Both the position numbers and the translations under genes were made by a program. From Entophlyctis helioformis (Eukaryota > Chytridiomycota > Chytridiomycetes > Chytridiales > Chytriomycetaceae), in NCBI GenBank assembly GCA_025526915.1, contig JAHLKH010000039.1, positions 62,001 through 126,000 on the forward strand: DNA of 64,000 nucleotides, read 5' to 3'. The stretch's first letter is position 1, and each line of letters starts with the position of its first letter. The notes below the pieces were generated by a model. The model was given only the letters and a program-made list of their open reading frames with translations. It did no database searches and was not told the origin of the DNA. Positions 8,199 through 20,300 of the stretch are shown in pieces.

Positions 8199-11100
8199 GG
8201 CCACGGACGTCTCGCCACCAGAGGTGCTGCTGATGAATGCCGTGAGCAGCTGGTTGGCTGTCGGCACTGCTCCTGCTGCTGCTGCTGCTTGCTGCTCAGG
8301 CTGCTCGTGAATGTCGGGCTGATCGGCGTCCTCAGCATCGTCAATGTCCTCGGCGTCCTCATACTCATCGACATCCTCAACGTCCTCATACTCTTCGGCG
8401 TCCTCGTCATCCTCAGTGTCCTTTGACTCCTCGGCCGTCTTGGGCTTCTCAACCCTCTCGTGCAGACAGATCTCAAGCGTCGTGCCTGTTGCCAGCTGTA
8501 CTGGGTCTCCAAAGCGAGGGTCCATGCTCTCCTGATTGTAACAACTTGAACCGTACATGAGGCGTGCAAGGACGTCCTTTCCGAGGGTAAATTGTCCAGA
8601 CAAGAACTGCGCCTTGGTCACGCCGCCGAGGCCGTCGATGCCGTCGCAGTCGTTGAGGTCGTTGATGCCCTTGAAATCGAGGTCCAAGAAACAGTGCCTG
8701 ACCTGCTCTCCTTCGAACCACTTGTACATGTGGTACTTGGGGGGGAGCGGCGCATCCAGGTCGAGATCGAGCAGATCCTCAATGAGGGCGCCGATCACAA
8801 TAAGCCCGGCTTGCCGAGCACCGACCGTGAACAAGTACACCTTTGCAAATGCATCCTCGACGATCAGATGGCGCGTCCATTTCTTTGGCGTCTTCCTGGC
8901 TTTGCTGCCGAGCACCTTGATGCTCTTTGAGTCACTCGACAACAAGGCCTGGACATCACGCCAACCTCTGAGTCAGCACATGCAAAGCAATGCAGACAGG
9001 CAGAATGGCGATCCTAAATCGTACCTGCAGCAGCTTACTGAAGCTTGGACAATCAGTCTCATCAACAGCAGGTCGATTGGTCGTGGTCGCAGCAGGTCGA
9101 TTGGTCGTGGTCGCAGCAGGTCGGTTGGTTGCAATCCTTTCAGATTTTCGCACTTTCTCACCGATGGCCGCAACAAGGGTCATGAATCGCACTGTAATGA
9201 TGCGGCCCATCTTCTCAAGCTTCAAACGTAGTGCCCGTCGTGAGCGAAGCACGTATCTGTCAAAAACACGCATGTCAGCAAGCATACTCAAGACCCGTGG
9301 CAGAGCATACATCACTTACACCCGTCTCGAGCAAGCAGGCAAACTACTGCGGGCAAGCCGGCCTGACTTTGTCCTGTTGGCCTTGCTTTCCTTCCTTGCC
9401 TCGGCCTTTTCAGCTGCCTTTGCGAGCTTCTTCTTGAGTGCGTTCAACTGCTTCTCTGTGAGTTGGCGTGGTGCCTGTGGAGGTTGGACGCAGCATGAGC
9501 AATGCATTCCGAGTGCACGCAATGCATATGCGAGCACCAATGATGCGCCAGAACTAACCGTCGTCTTGGTGTCAGCAGCTTGATTGACATTCAAGACCTC
9601 GCGGTGTTCTTGAGCAGCCTGACCGTCGGTGGATGGTTGCTGTTGCTTGCCCTGCTTTGCATGTTGAGCCTCCTGCCGAGCGGAGCAATGAGTGATCATG
9701 CCAAGTCACTGCATGCACACACACAGGCAGTGAAGATTAAGACGCACCTCGGCTTGCTCAATGATTGACTCTAGCAGTTCAATGGCCTCGTCCCACTGCT
9801 TGACAAGTGTCATCGAGTTGAGAACCTCGTGGTTTCTCAGGGTTTTCAGCTTGTCTCTGGCATTGCTGCATATCTCCGCAAATGTCTTTGGGGAAACGCC
9901 TCGGGTGTTGGCCTTTGCTTTATACTTGGCTTGCTGTTTGTTTGGGTCTGGAATGGCATGGTTGACAAAGAAGGTGCTGTCAGTACACAATGTCACATCA
10001 CTCCAATGCAAGCAGTACGTACTCGGAGTCGATAGACGCCGGAATGGTACGCATGCAAGATGGATGATCTTGTTCAACTGCCTCTGAATCACCCTAGCAG
10101 CTTTCTGTCCAGCGGGCAGTAGGTCGAGTTAGACACTTCAAGGCAAGATATGCACATGCATCCAAGTCATGCAGCAACGTACAAGTGTGTGCCGAATGGT
10201 CTGATTTGCTTTGTTGAACTCTGCACGCACTTCCACCGCAGGAGACGTCTCGCGGACAATCTCAAAAAGTTGTGCACTTGCCGCCCTGCTGATCGTCGCC
10301 AGAACGTCACGGCCCACGATTCCATTGTGATTGCCAGCGAGGCGACCTGCCGCATGCTTGACGATGCAATTGAACGCAACAGGACATCGCTTGACCTCCT
10401 CCAGCGTAGTGGCCATTTCGGCGTTTTTGACAATGCTGTCGAGGTGCCGGCCAATGTCATCCCGCGTAAGGTGGACAATGTTGGGATCGCGGTTGCCTTG
10501 CTGCGACTTGGGATGAACAAGGACGCATCCAGCGTGTAGCTGACAGCTGCATCGTGATCCAACAATGGCATCAAAGACAGGAATGACGAGTTAGTCATGC
10601 AAGACACACCAAGAGATCACATGCATGCATGCATACCTTGCTTGAGGCGTGGCAGTCCTGTCAACAGCCGTGCTGTTGTCATTGCCATGTTGCGATGGAT
10701 GGTCAGTATGGTGCTATGCATGCAAACGCGTTCATGCCACCATGCCATAGCCAGTCACGCAATGACTTGCCTCTGCACAGGTGCGTTGCCAGATGGGCTG
10801 CTGGAGCCAGTCGGGGCTATGAATGATTTGGCCAATGCCCCCGACTCATCATGATTGATGAAGACGTCGAATGCGTTTAAGAACGACTTGACCAGAGCCT
10901 CGCCTCCAACCTTCCACAGATCCTTGACGTATGCAATCCTGATTGCCTCTAAAAACTTCTCGGCCTTGTCGGGCTCGTGGAGTTGAGCGCAATATTTGGC
11001 TGGATCGTCAAAGCCCGCCTTGCTTGCCTCGGCATCGACAAAATCGTTGATGAACTTGGAGGCAGCAGGAATACCTTCCAGGCAGTGGGAGTAGCGAGGC

Positions 11101-12159
11101 GAGTTAGTCGGCATTGCAGCATGGATGACAATACAGAGCATGAGCCACACATTGCACGCACCACGGTCAGGGCAGTTGTGACAGTCGTTTTTGGACATGG
11201 CGGCGACCAACGGGCTTGCCAAGGGGACATTGTACACCCTCAAGGCCGAGGTAGTGGAGGCAATGCCCTTGTGGTTATATGACTTGATTGGGCTGAGGCC
11301 GCCCTTGCGCATGCATGTTGTGATGACCGGGCAGCGACCGTCGCAGTGTATTATGAGATCCGAGTCGTTACAAATGACGGCCATCGGCGTGCTGCTGATG
11401 CGAGACAAAGACTGTTAGCTGTCAATCATAACAGACAGATACCATTGCGATCTATACCTTGGATTGCTTGCATACTTGGCAGCGTGGCGGGCAATACAGA
11501 CGTCCGCCTCATGGTCGCACCAACAGACCTTGTGTCAGACCCAGAGCCGAGAATCTCCGCGATCGCCTGTTTGATGTTGCCCTTGTCGGCCTGTGTCAAT
11601 GTGAATGAACGTTGCAGAGCTTGTCGCTCCTTGCTGGATCATCAACCAAATTTAGAATCGTCTGAATGCGACAGTCTCAATGCGACACAAACAAGTGAAT
11701 GTACCGCATCAGATGCCGCCATCGCTTGCCCTTGCGGCGCTTGAGAATGCACCGTAGCACGACGCCCGTCCAATGCAGCACCTGCTGGGCACGGCCCTTG
11801 TGCACATCTTGATCCCAGAATCGCCGTTCTGGCCATCCACATGAAAAATGTATGTGTGCTCGTCACCAACTTGTCAATAAGCGACTGATGACGGGCTTGA
11901 GGACGGTCACCCACTCGGCTATGGATGGTTGTTGATCACGCTCTCCTGCCCCCCTGAAGTGCGGATAGAGCACGCTCACCGCATCGACGAGGAAGATGCC
12001 CGTAATGCTGGATGTGGTCGCCTTGGTGTCGTTTGGATCTCGTGAATGCAGTCCATTGGCAAGCACAAGCTGCGCGATCTGGGACCAAGGCACGTCTTTG
12101 TTGTATACGCCGACAGACTTTGCCTTTGTGGCACGTGCAGATAACCCAATGACCCCCAT
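8199..12159 (-). pseudogene. Gene H, 5' portion: unrecognised multi-exon gene split by element B
   Basis: At least eleven minus-strand exons share compatible phases: about 12159-11868, 11630-11456, 11394-11162, 11074-10771, 10713-10637, 10546-10183, 10104-10019, 9976-9748, 9672-9559, 9474-9320, 9256-9039 and 8965-8199, continuing at 1962-1371. I recognise no domain. Visible are a Cys-rich patch (CHNCPDRG), basic Lys/Ala coiled-coil-like stretches, a short NRPAATTT repeat, and an Asp/Glu-r tract of about 45 residues. One intron uses a GC donor (10770, GCAAGT). The exon at 10546-10183 needs one extra base near 10496 (AAGGC) to stay in frame. The start at 12159 is the first ATG after a TATA/CCAAT promoter. 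Element B interrupts the last exon, so the allele shown is broken. Confidence 0.6.
9067..9126. repeat. 24-bp tandem repeat, 2.5 copies
   Basis: Two exact 24-bp units beginning AGCAGGTCGATTGG (9067-9090, 9091-9114) and a diverged partial third. It lies in a gene H exon and encodes the NRPAATTT repeats. Confidence 0.85.
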
Positions 12160-12164
12160 GTTGT

Positions 12165-12320
12165 GCGATCGTGCGATTGTGGCCGTTTGTTTGTGTGCGC
12201 GGTCGTGCGGTCGTGGCCTTTGTTTGTACCTGCGATCGTGCCTGCGATCCTGCGATCCTGTGTGTCTGCGAGTGATCGTGCCTGCGATCCTGCGTGCCGG
12301 CAGTGTGCCGGCGTGCGTCG
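12165..12320. repeat. Degenerate GATCGTGCCTGCGATCCTGCG repeat region
   Basis: Short overlapping repeats built from CGATCGTG, CCTGCGATC and GTGCCGG motifs, just upstream of the gene H start. Not coding as far as I can see. Confidence 0.6.
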
Positions 12321-12505
12321 CTGGAAGCTGAGCGATGAGGATTGATAGTCTGTGAGCTGCGATTCTTATCATGCGCCGAGTGCACAGGCAGTGGGGTTTG
12401 TAACTTGCCTTTCGAGAGATCTGTCTCAACAGACGCAGACCTCGGCAAAAGTCAGATCAGGCAGTGCGGTTGCAGACAGTTGGGGCAAGCAAAGAGCAAA
12501 CTCGC

Positions 12506-12536
12506 CTTTTATAGCTTGACCAAACAGCCGACCAAT
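12506..12536 (-). promoter_or_regulatory. TATA and CCAAT elements upstream of gene H
   Basis: On the minus strand an ATTGG (CCAAT box, 12532-12536) is followed about 18 bp later by TATAAAAG (12513-12506). The nearest downstream ATG with a long coding frame is at 12159. Confidence 0.5.
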
Positions 12537-12855
12537 CAGAAGTCTATGAAAAGGTCCACAATGCCGCCTCTTCCACCAGTACAGCCATGTTTGTTGTGGA
12601 TCTGGTGGCATGGATCTGTCACGAGGCGTGTGTTCTCATCCACGACCGTGCACGTGCCGCTGACTGGCTGGCTGGCTGGCTCGCATTGACTTTTGTTCAG
12701 GTTGACGCCTGGTTTGATTTCAACTTCATTCTTCTTGGCTGGATTACCATGCCACTCTGAGCAGCAATGCTGTTGATGCAGATCGTCTCCACTTCGAGGC
12801 TGGCACGCAGCCCGTCTTGGAGGTGATTGCACTGCTTATTGTGTGCTGTGGGTGA

Positions 12856-14579
12856 TCAGGCATGCTGCTTGCAGCACTCTGCACTATGCAAGTCAAGTTG
12901 GCAGACGCTGTCTTTGAACGAGAGAGTGATCTTGGTCGCCTTGCAGTGCATCACACAGTCAGTATTGCTGCGATCTTGGAGGCATGAGACCATGCCAAGA
13001 GGCTTGCGAATGTCTTTGAGAGGCACCACCCATGCCACATGGCTGCCGAGGTTCCCTTTGACAGAGGGACCATTGCCGCCATTCTCCAGTCGCTGTGGGT
13101 CAAAGCCCTTGATGATCATACTGATGTGAGACACTTGGCCGCATTGGATGCACTTCTGAGGGCCGTCTGCAATCTCAATGAATGACAGCAGCTCGATTGT
13201 TGTTCACCAGTCGCATTCCTTGGATATCATCGTCGTCACCATGGAAGCCTGTGGCATGGCCCAGAGGCATCCATGTTGGGAAAGAATCCATTGGGCCTGC
13301 TCTACTTGGTGGGGTACCCCGCGACTTCTGGTGGCACAGTCATGGGAATGAAGTGCTGTCTTTCAAGGTCAGGCCGATCCAAACAGTCATGGTTTGCCAG
13401 CAGCCTTCTGGCTGTAAAGCGCCAGATTGCCTGTGATGACCACTAACCGTATTGGAACGTCCTGACACAAGGATCTCTTGTAGCATTGCAACAAGCCCCT
13501 CTCCGAGTAGCATCTTCTCAATGTCCCATTGCATCCAACAAGCGTCCTGATATGCGTCTTCATTGTGGCCCAGTGCGATGCAGTTGGTGTTGCCTGACTG
13601 GCCGGATGGTCCGTGGACTGGTTGGCCGTTGGCGCACTGTCTGCATCGCCCCTCTGCTCTGGATCGTCCTTGTCAACAAGCACAGTGCATGCAAGACTTG
13701 GATAGTCAGGATCATCGCCATCATCGTCGTTGTGGTTGTTGAATGAATCGAGAGTGCATGGTCTGTCTGGCCACTCCAGTTGCTGCTCAGTGGATCGCAT
13801 CCAAGATGCCATCGCACCAAGTGCAATGTGGCCAGACACGCCTGCCAGCACTCGCGTCCTCCTCACCAATCTCGTCTGGATCTGTGTCACCGAGTGTGCT
13901 GCTCGTTGAGTGTGCTGCCACTGTCGGTTTGGCATCCAAGTCGGCATGCCAATCCAGCTGTCCAGCAAGCAGTTCCTGCAGCCAACTCCAAGGATCGGCC
14001 CATTGAGCACGTCTCAGTGGCTGCTCATCGCGGCTGCTGCATCCCATGTCGCAGTCGGAATGCACCAGGCAGCTTGGCCCTGCGATGCCAATGCTCTCGC
14101 TGTCCTCTTGAACAACAGCCAGATCACCCTGCTCACGGCCGTCTTGCCAACGTCCCTTGGCTGTTTGGAGCCATCAGACAAGCACACAGTCAGTGCCAAG
14201 ACCACCAGACACGGCCGTCAGACTGCTGTGCCATCGTCGTCAACGGGCAATGGAGCATGACTGGACAGACAGCGAGTCAACTCACCCGCTTGCCTGTCTG
14301 CAGCCTGCCTTCTGTCCGCCCGCCTTGTTGGGCACGCCTCTCAGACGGCCACGACCACGCTGCTCTGCTGCATGGCCGCTGACGGCCTGCTGCATGCCAC
14401 CTTGAGCTGTGAGCCTCGCCATCTCCCCTGAAGGACTCGACCAGCAAGCGAGTGCTGACCATATCCGTGCTGTCGCCTGCGTTGCCGTTGTCGTTTGGCT
14501 CGTTGTTGCTTGTGTGCAGTTGGGCGGCAAGTGCAGCAGCGTCTGGATCTGGCATGGCGCGTTGCTGCTGTGCTCGCAT
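12856..14579 (-). CDS. Gene G: unrecognised multi-exon gene
   Basis: Minus-strand exon-like frames lie between the divergent promoter and a TGA at 12856. The first exon is probably 14579-14286 (ATG at 14579, donor GTGAGT). Middle frames (about 14060-13790 and 13740-13390) are Asp-rich and hydrophilic. The last exon (about 13180-12856) reads as a compact domain with a CxxC motif (KCIQCGQ) and later Cys and His residues (CLQ, CVMHC, ECCKQH) that could bind zinc. Exact splice sites in the middle were not resolved. No family recognised. Confidence 0.4.
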
Positions 14580-14732
14580 CGCGCAGTGTCTGCACCATGC
14601 AAGGGCTCTCTAGATCGACCAATCACAGCGATCCCACCAGGATCAACCAATCAGGAGTATTCCACCAGGGGTAATGGTATGAGAACAGGACTAAATCTTG
14701 ACTCGGTATTCGGATTCGACTTGAGACGCGAC
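14580..14732. promoter_or_regulatory. Divergent promoter with two CCAAT boxes
   Basis: The 153 bp between the gene G ATG (14579, -) and the esterase ATG (14733, +) contain GACCAATCAC (CCAAT 14619-14623) and AACCAATCAG (14647-14651). No clear TATA box is present. Confidence 0.5.
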
Positions 14733-17094
14733 ATGGACAACAACAAGAAGCAGACGCAGGCGGCCATGTCGGACCCCAAAAAGACCTACGACCTCATCGA
14801 GCTTGCGCGTCAGTGCGAGACCATGGGCCGCTCGTCGGCAGTTATCCCTTCGTCGGACCTGCCTGTCGAGGTGCCGCCTGCTCGGCCAACGTCGTTTGGC
14901 CAGAAGCTCATCCATGCGCTGCCGTACCCAATCCACACGGCCTCCATGGCGGTATCGACGTCCCTCAATGTCGGCACCGCCGTCTTGTCGCATCTCATCG
15001 ACGGCCCACTTCACCACAACTGGTCGCTGTCTACCACAGCAACCATGGCCTTTTTCAAGGTACACGCATGTGCATCGTTTATTGTCCTGTGCGCTGCCGT
15101 GACATGCGTTGTTTGCGTGGCTGCTGGGCTGGCTGGGCAGGCTGGGCAGCAGAGGGCAGCAAGGCATGCTTTCTCTCTCAAAAGCCTGTCTGCAGCACAA
15201 CAGTTGCGGCCCTCAAAAGCTTGGCTGTCCGGCCACGTCCCCCAATTGTTTGCCAGTCGCGGCGGGTCACGGCGCGTGTGATCTCGCGAGCATCAACAAA
15301 GCGGTTGGTTTCACGTGCCACAGCCTCCGATCTAACCGCGCATCTGGCCATCAAATCTCAATTCGCATCGCTGATCCGACAATCGCAAACATCCGGCATG
15401 CTGTCAACGCCCACGAGTGCAGTCGCTCGTCAACCACTTACCGCCCCAAGGAGCGCACAGCTATCCCATCATGTCGCGCAACATGCGCATCGAAGTGTGG
15501 CCGTCCATCTGTGGCGTCAAGCACCAGAATGTGGCTGTGGATGTCGATGGGTCTCCCGAACTGTCATTACGACTCCAGCGCGCACTCGGCATTGAGCACA
15601 AGCTCAAGCACAAGACGTCGGACGACGTTCACACCCGCTGGCGCACCATTCAAGGTGAATGGGTCAGACACAAGTCGCTCGGTGCCATCACAGAGACTGA
15701 GCCCGTGGTGTTTTATCTCCATGGCGGGTAAGAAACAATCGCTGCTACCAACCCACACGGCTCTATGGTTGACGGAAGGCATCTCACACATATACACACA
15801 CACCGTGGCTGCTGACAGTGCACATCACTTGCTATCGCCTGGCACGCATCGCACGCTGACGGCCGAGATCTCGAAACACTCTGGCGCATCAGTGTTTGCC
15901 CCCGATTTCCGCCTGGCACCCAAAAACCCGTTCCCAGCCGCAGTTGAAGACGTTGTTGCATGCTACGTCGCTCTCATTGGGGCCAAGTCTACCCTTGGCG
16001 GCGAGGCACTGGATTTCCGCGGCGTCAATGTCACGGCACACGATCCCAACATTGTGCCAATCCTTCCCGTGTCGCAGCGACGTGTTGTTGTCATGGGCGA
16101 CTCCAGCGGCGGCGGCCTCGCTGTCCAGTTTCTGAATGCTGTCAAGCGCATGGGTCTGCCCATGCCGGCTGGAGCTGCGCTCTTGTCGCCCTTCCTCGAC
16201 ATTGGTATGTCTTGCACTTGACCTATCCATCACTATAGTTGACATTATGGCGAGCGTGCTCATGCACTGACATGGTCGCGAGCACAGATCTGGCATCAGC
16301 GTCGTGGCACACCAACTGGAACACCGACTACCTGACGGCTGATCCGTTTGGCGTTCGCTGGATGATGGGCATGTACGCCAATGGTCTGCGCCGCACGCAT
16401 CCTGCGGTATCGCCAATCTATGGCAATCTGTCTGGATTCCCTCCTATCCTCATTGTAAGGCGTCCCATATCAATTCTGGAACACATTTAGACACTCTGCT
16501 GCGCGAATGCTACCAACTGACTCGTGGCGTATACAACAGCAAGCGGGTGACAGCGAAGTCCTGCGCGATGACGCCATCCGATTCCAAGCCCGCGCTACCC
16601 AGCATGGCAGCCAAGTGCGGGTCGAGCTGTTCCGCGGCATGTTCCACGTCTTCCAAGGTGAGCAATGGATCAGACAGTCTCCATCTTGTCTTGTCTCTGA
16701 CATTTGCTGTTGATCTGCACACGAGCCAGCCTTCCTTGTTGTTCCAAACGAAGCGCGCGAAGCCATCCGGCGCATCTGTAACTTTACCAAAGAAATCACA
16801 CGTCCGCTTGACCGCAACGACTCGGGATTCCAGGCAACCGACCCCGTGCCTGGAGAGCCATTCAACTCAAGCAAGCCACCAGCACCCGAGGCCAGTACCA
16901 GCAAGGCGGCAGCCACGGTCGTGAATGCCGGTCTTGATACCATCTATGCCGAGCCTCTTCAACAGGACGCCAGCTCGGAGAACATTGAGTCGCCGCCAAA
17001 GAAACTGCACACGTATCTCACGCTGGTGAATCTGACAAAGGACGGCAGGGTCGAGGAAGAGATTGTGCGGTCACGCGTCCCACGCCTTCACTAG
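14733..17094 (+). CDS. Hormone-sensitive-lipase-family esterase (paralogue 1)
   Basis: Six exons join in phase: 14733-15059, 15423-15727, 15819-16204, 16288-16454, 16540-16657 and 16730-17094, giving about 555 residues. It is an alpha/beta hydrolase of the HSL group. The oxyanion-hole motif YLHGGAH spans exons 2-3. The nucleophile Ser is in MGDSSGGG (about 16095). The acidic residue is probably in GDSEVLRDD (exon 5) and the His in MFHVFQ (exon 5 end). Family members hydrolyse acyl or steryl esters; the substrate here is unknown. A Ser/Pro-rich tail follows the fold. The intron pattern matches the inverted paralogue at 27251-29643. Confidence 0.9.
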
Positions 17095-17328
17095 ACCCTC
17101 TGCTGTTCCTATTGATCTGTTTTTTGCTTGAATGTCTGTCCCATGGGAGGTCTTACGGTAAGGATTGGAATGCCATGCCGCGGTGCGTGCCAAAGCAAAA
17201 CGACGGTCTGAAATGATGATGCTCCTATAAAACCAAAAGTTTATGCTCTTCTTGCGATTCTTTGGAGACTGCCCACCTTGCCATCTATTGCACAACCACA
17301 GGCCGAGGCGTAGAGGGGATTGCAGCCA

Positions 17329-20300
17329 TCATCGCTGTCGCGGCGGCGGCAGGGGCGGTGGCGATCGCAGCATCGGCTTTGCTGGTGCAGGCGGCGGCAC
17401 CTTGTCGGTCTGGCCCAATCCGCCCGAGATGGCACCATTCGAGCCAGTGCCACTGCCACTGCCACTGCCGGCAGTGCTCTTGTAGTGATCGCCAGTCTTG
17501 AGGGCCGAGATGAGATCGTCCATGATCTGCTTGTTCTCGGAATTGTTGAGCACGCGGTTGACATTCTCCTTGAGCTTGCGCTTCTCTTGCTCCTTCTCGG
17601 CAAGCTTGGACGACTTGTCGCCTGTGCGGTTGGCTTTGCTCATGGCCTCGGATTTCATGTTCTCCTTGCGAGCGCGCTGCGATGGTGGGGATACGTCAGA
17701 TACCGAAAGCCACACACGCAGCCAATCGACACAGTCGACTCACGTCCATCTGGCCAGCAAACGTTGAAAAGATGGCAAAGAACGATGGCGTGGCGGACGT
17801 GTCTTCGCCATAGTACTCGACCGTCGCCTTGAATGCAGCCTCCATTTTCTTGTGCTGCTCGGCAACCTTTTCCAGCACCGGCTGCTGTTCCTTGAGGAAT
17901 GCCTGGACCACCAACGAATGCCGTACCACGTCAGCATACAGTCGGGGTGAGCCCCTGTGTGCGAGGCATGGCTTGCCTCAATGTACGGCTTGATCTTGTC
18001 GTTCTTGACGCCAGAGTCTGGCTGCTTCAGCTCGCGCTCAAGACCCTCCATGCCGCGCACCAACTCGTTTATCTCCTGCGAGATGGTCACAAGCGACACT
18101 AGTGGCGCGGCGCCATGGTCAATTAGACGCAGCGAAGCCATGATGGATGGCCATCGCACCTACCCTTGCTGGCACTTTCCAAGACGGCTGGGTTGAGACC
18201 AAGATCGATCAGATCGGGAAACTTTTGGTCAATGGTCGCTACCAGGTAGTTGAGCAGCGACGACTTGCGATCGGCAGACTTGATGTCCACCAGCTGTCAT
18301 CCATTCATGCAGGCCCAGTGTGTCAGCATCACATGGCTCACCGCTTGTCACAAAGGGCAGCACGTGGTCGTACCTTGGTGAGGGAGTCCAGCGTGAACCC
18401 AAATGCACCGCCCTTGGCTGTGCTGTCTGCATTCATGTAGTTTCCAATGGCCAGCACAACCTGCAGCAGCTTGGCAATCTTCTTGTTGTCCTTGAGCTGG
18501 TTCGATGCCTCAAACACCGCTTCGATTTGCTGTAAAACCAGTCCATGTTAGCACGCCAGCACCAAACAACGCATCACGATGCAGACATGCGGGCTCATCG
18601 TACAGGCTTGTTTTCCAAAACGCGGTCTCGGAACTTGAGCTTGTAGTTGAGCACATTCAGTCGCTGGTCCAGTCGCGGCACTTTGCTCATCTGTGAAAGC
18701 ATAAGAGTGAGCCAACAGTCGCATATCGGCGCGGGGGGCAGGCAGTCTACCAACCTCCCACAGGAACTGCTCCGCCTTGCCGAGCTCGGACACCTTGGCT
18801 TCTTTGCCGCCAGTGTACTCCTTGATAAGCTCGAGATCCTCTGGCGTCGGCTTGTTGACCTGGAACTGCTTGATAAGCGTCTCGGACACCTTGTCTTCCT
18901 GCATCTGGATCAGCGTGTCGCGGAGTTCCGTAAACGACACCTTGACGCGGCCAAGCATAATAGACACATTGTTGGATCGCTTGGGATCCAGCACGGTCAC
19001 GCCCATTTTCGTCTTTGATGGCGACTCGGCGTCTGTGGGCGATCGCAGGTCTCCCGTCGAGCGAGTCGGCGACAAGAGCCCATCGTCTGCCAGGTTCCCG
19101 GTGCTTGCTCCACCGCCTGTCTGGAACATGGCCTCGAGTTCCTTCAGGTCAAACTTTTCGCGTCGCAGTGACTCTTCGACGGATGCGCTCACGCCAATCT
19201 CCTTCCACACGCTCGACTGGATCTTGTTGTTTGGCAGCTTGGTCCACTGCACTTGCTTGAGCTTTACGTTGGGCGTGAGTTTGGGTTTGGCTGGAAGTGC
19301 GCCAGCAACGATTACTGGCGCTGGGACGCCTGGCGCACTTCCAGGCTTCTTGTTTCCTGGCGGAGGTGGAGGGGGTGGCGGTCCTCCTGCTCCAGCTTGT
19401 CCCGGTGGTGCGGGCGGCGGCGGTGGAGGTGGTGGGCCGCCTGCAGCTGCTGGTGCTGGAGGAGGAGGCGGTGGGGGAGGAGGGCCGCCGGCACTTGCTG
19501 ATCCAGGTGGTAGTGGAGGCGGCGGTGGTGGTGGTGGCGACGTTACTCCAACAGGCACGCTGGACAGATTGGCTGGCTTTGCAGGCGCAGGTGGTGGTGC
19601 TGGCGGTCCAGAAGCAATGCTAGCAGCTGCAGGCGGTGGTGGAGGCGGCGGTGGCGGGCCTGACTTTGCAGCAATGTTTGGCAAGGAGCCACCAGGTGAT
19701 CCTGTGTTTGCCAGCCGATCCAGGCTGCCAGACTGAGACGCGTTGGGCGTAACAAAGTCCAGCTAGCATGCGAGTAACAGCAAGCCGCGTCAGTGTGTTG
19801 ATCAATCGCTTGGAGTGTAGCGAATGCCAAACGAGCACGCACCTTGGTTATTTCGGGACCATCGGGACTTGTCAGGTCAGAAATGGATCCCATCCCAGCA
19901 AAGTGCGGGTCGATTTCGCGCTGCGTGAGCCGCTCAATGGCCAGCTCGACATCAAACGAAAGGCGATCGTGGTTTGGACTGAGGCCGTGGCGCTGCAGGC
20001 AAAACTGGCGCATCAAGACCGCAGCAAGCTCCCAGTACTTTTTCCTGTCGTGCCGCCAACCATGTTAGTCCACGAAACTCTCGGCAAGCGTGAACGTGCA
20101 ACTACCTTCTGTAGTTGTCGTTTGGAAAGAGCATCATGCTTTGCAGGACGCGCAGAAGCAGCTTCTCGGCATCGGCCTGGTGGACCTGCGTCTTGAGCAC
20201 CGCAAAGGCAGAGTCGATGTCGTTCAGACTGACTGGGCTCGATGCATTCACGTCAGACAGCAGCTCAGAGTCGTTGGCGGCAGAGTCCTCAAAGATCTGC

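Larger units (their letters stand above)
12160..12855. other. Intergenic region between genes G and H
   Basis: Contains the gene H promoter elements and the repeat region described separately, plus a (CTGG)n run near 12660-12680. Several short open frames cross it, but none has a supporting pattern. A 5' untranslated exon of gene H could lie at 12340-12500. Confidence 0.5.

Noticed and set aside
12165..12320. CRISPR-like array
   Set aside because: Units are short, overlapping and degenerate without regular spacers, and the genome is eukaryotic.
18777..19736. 319-codon plus-strand frame with long Gly runs
   Set aside because: Shadow of the formin FH1 polyproline tract (CCN codons read backwards as GGN).
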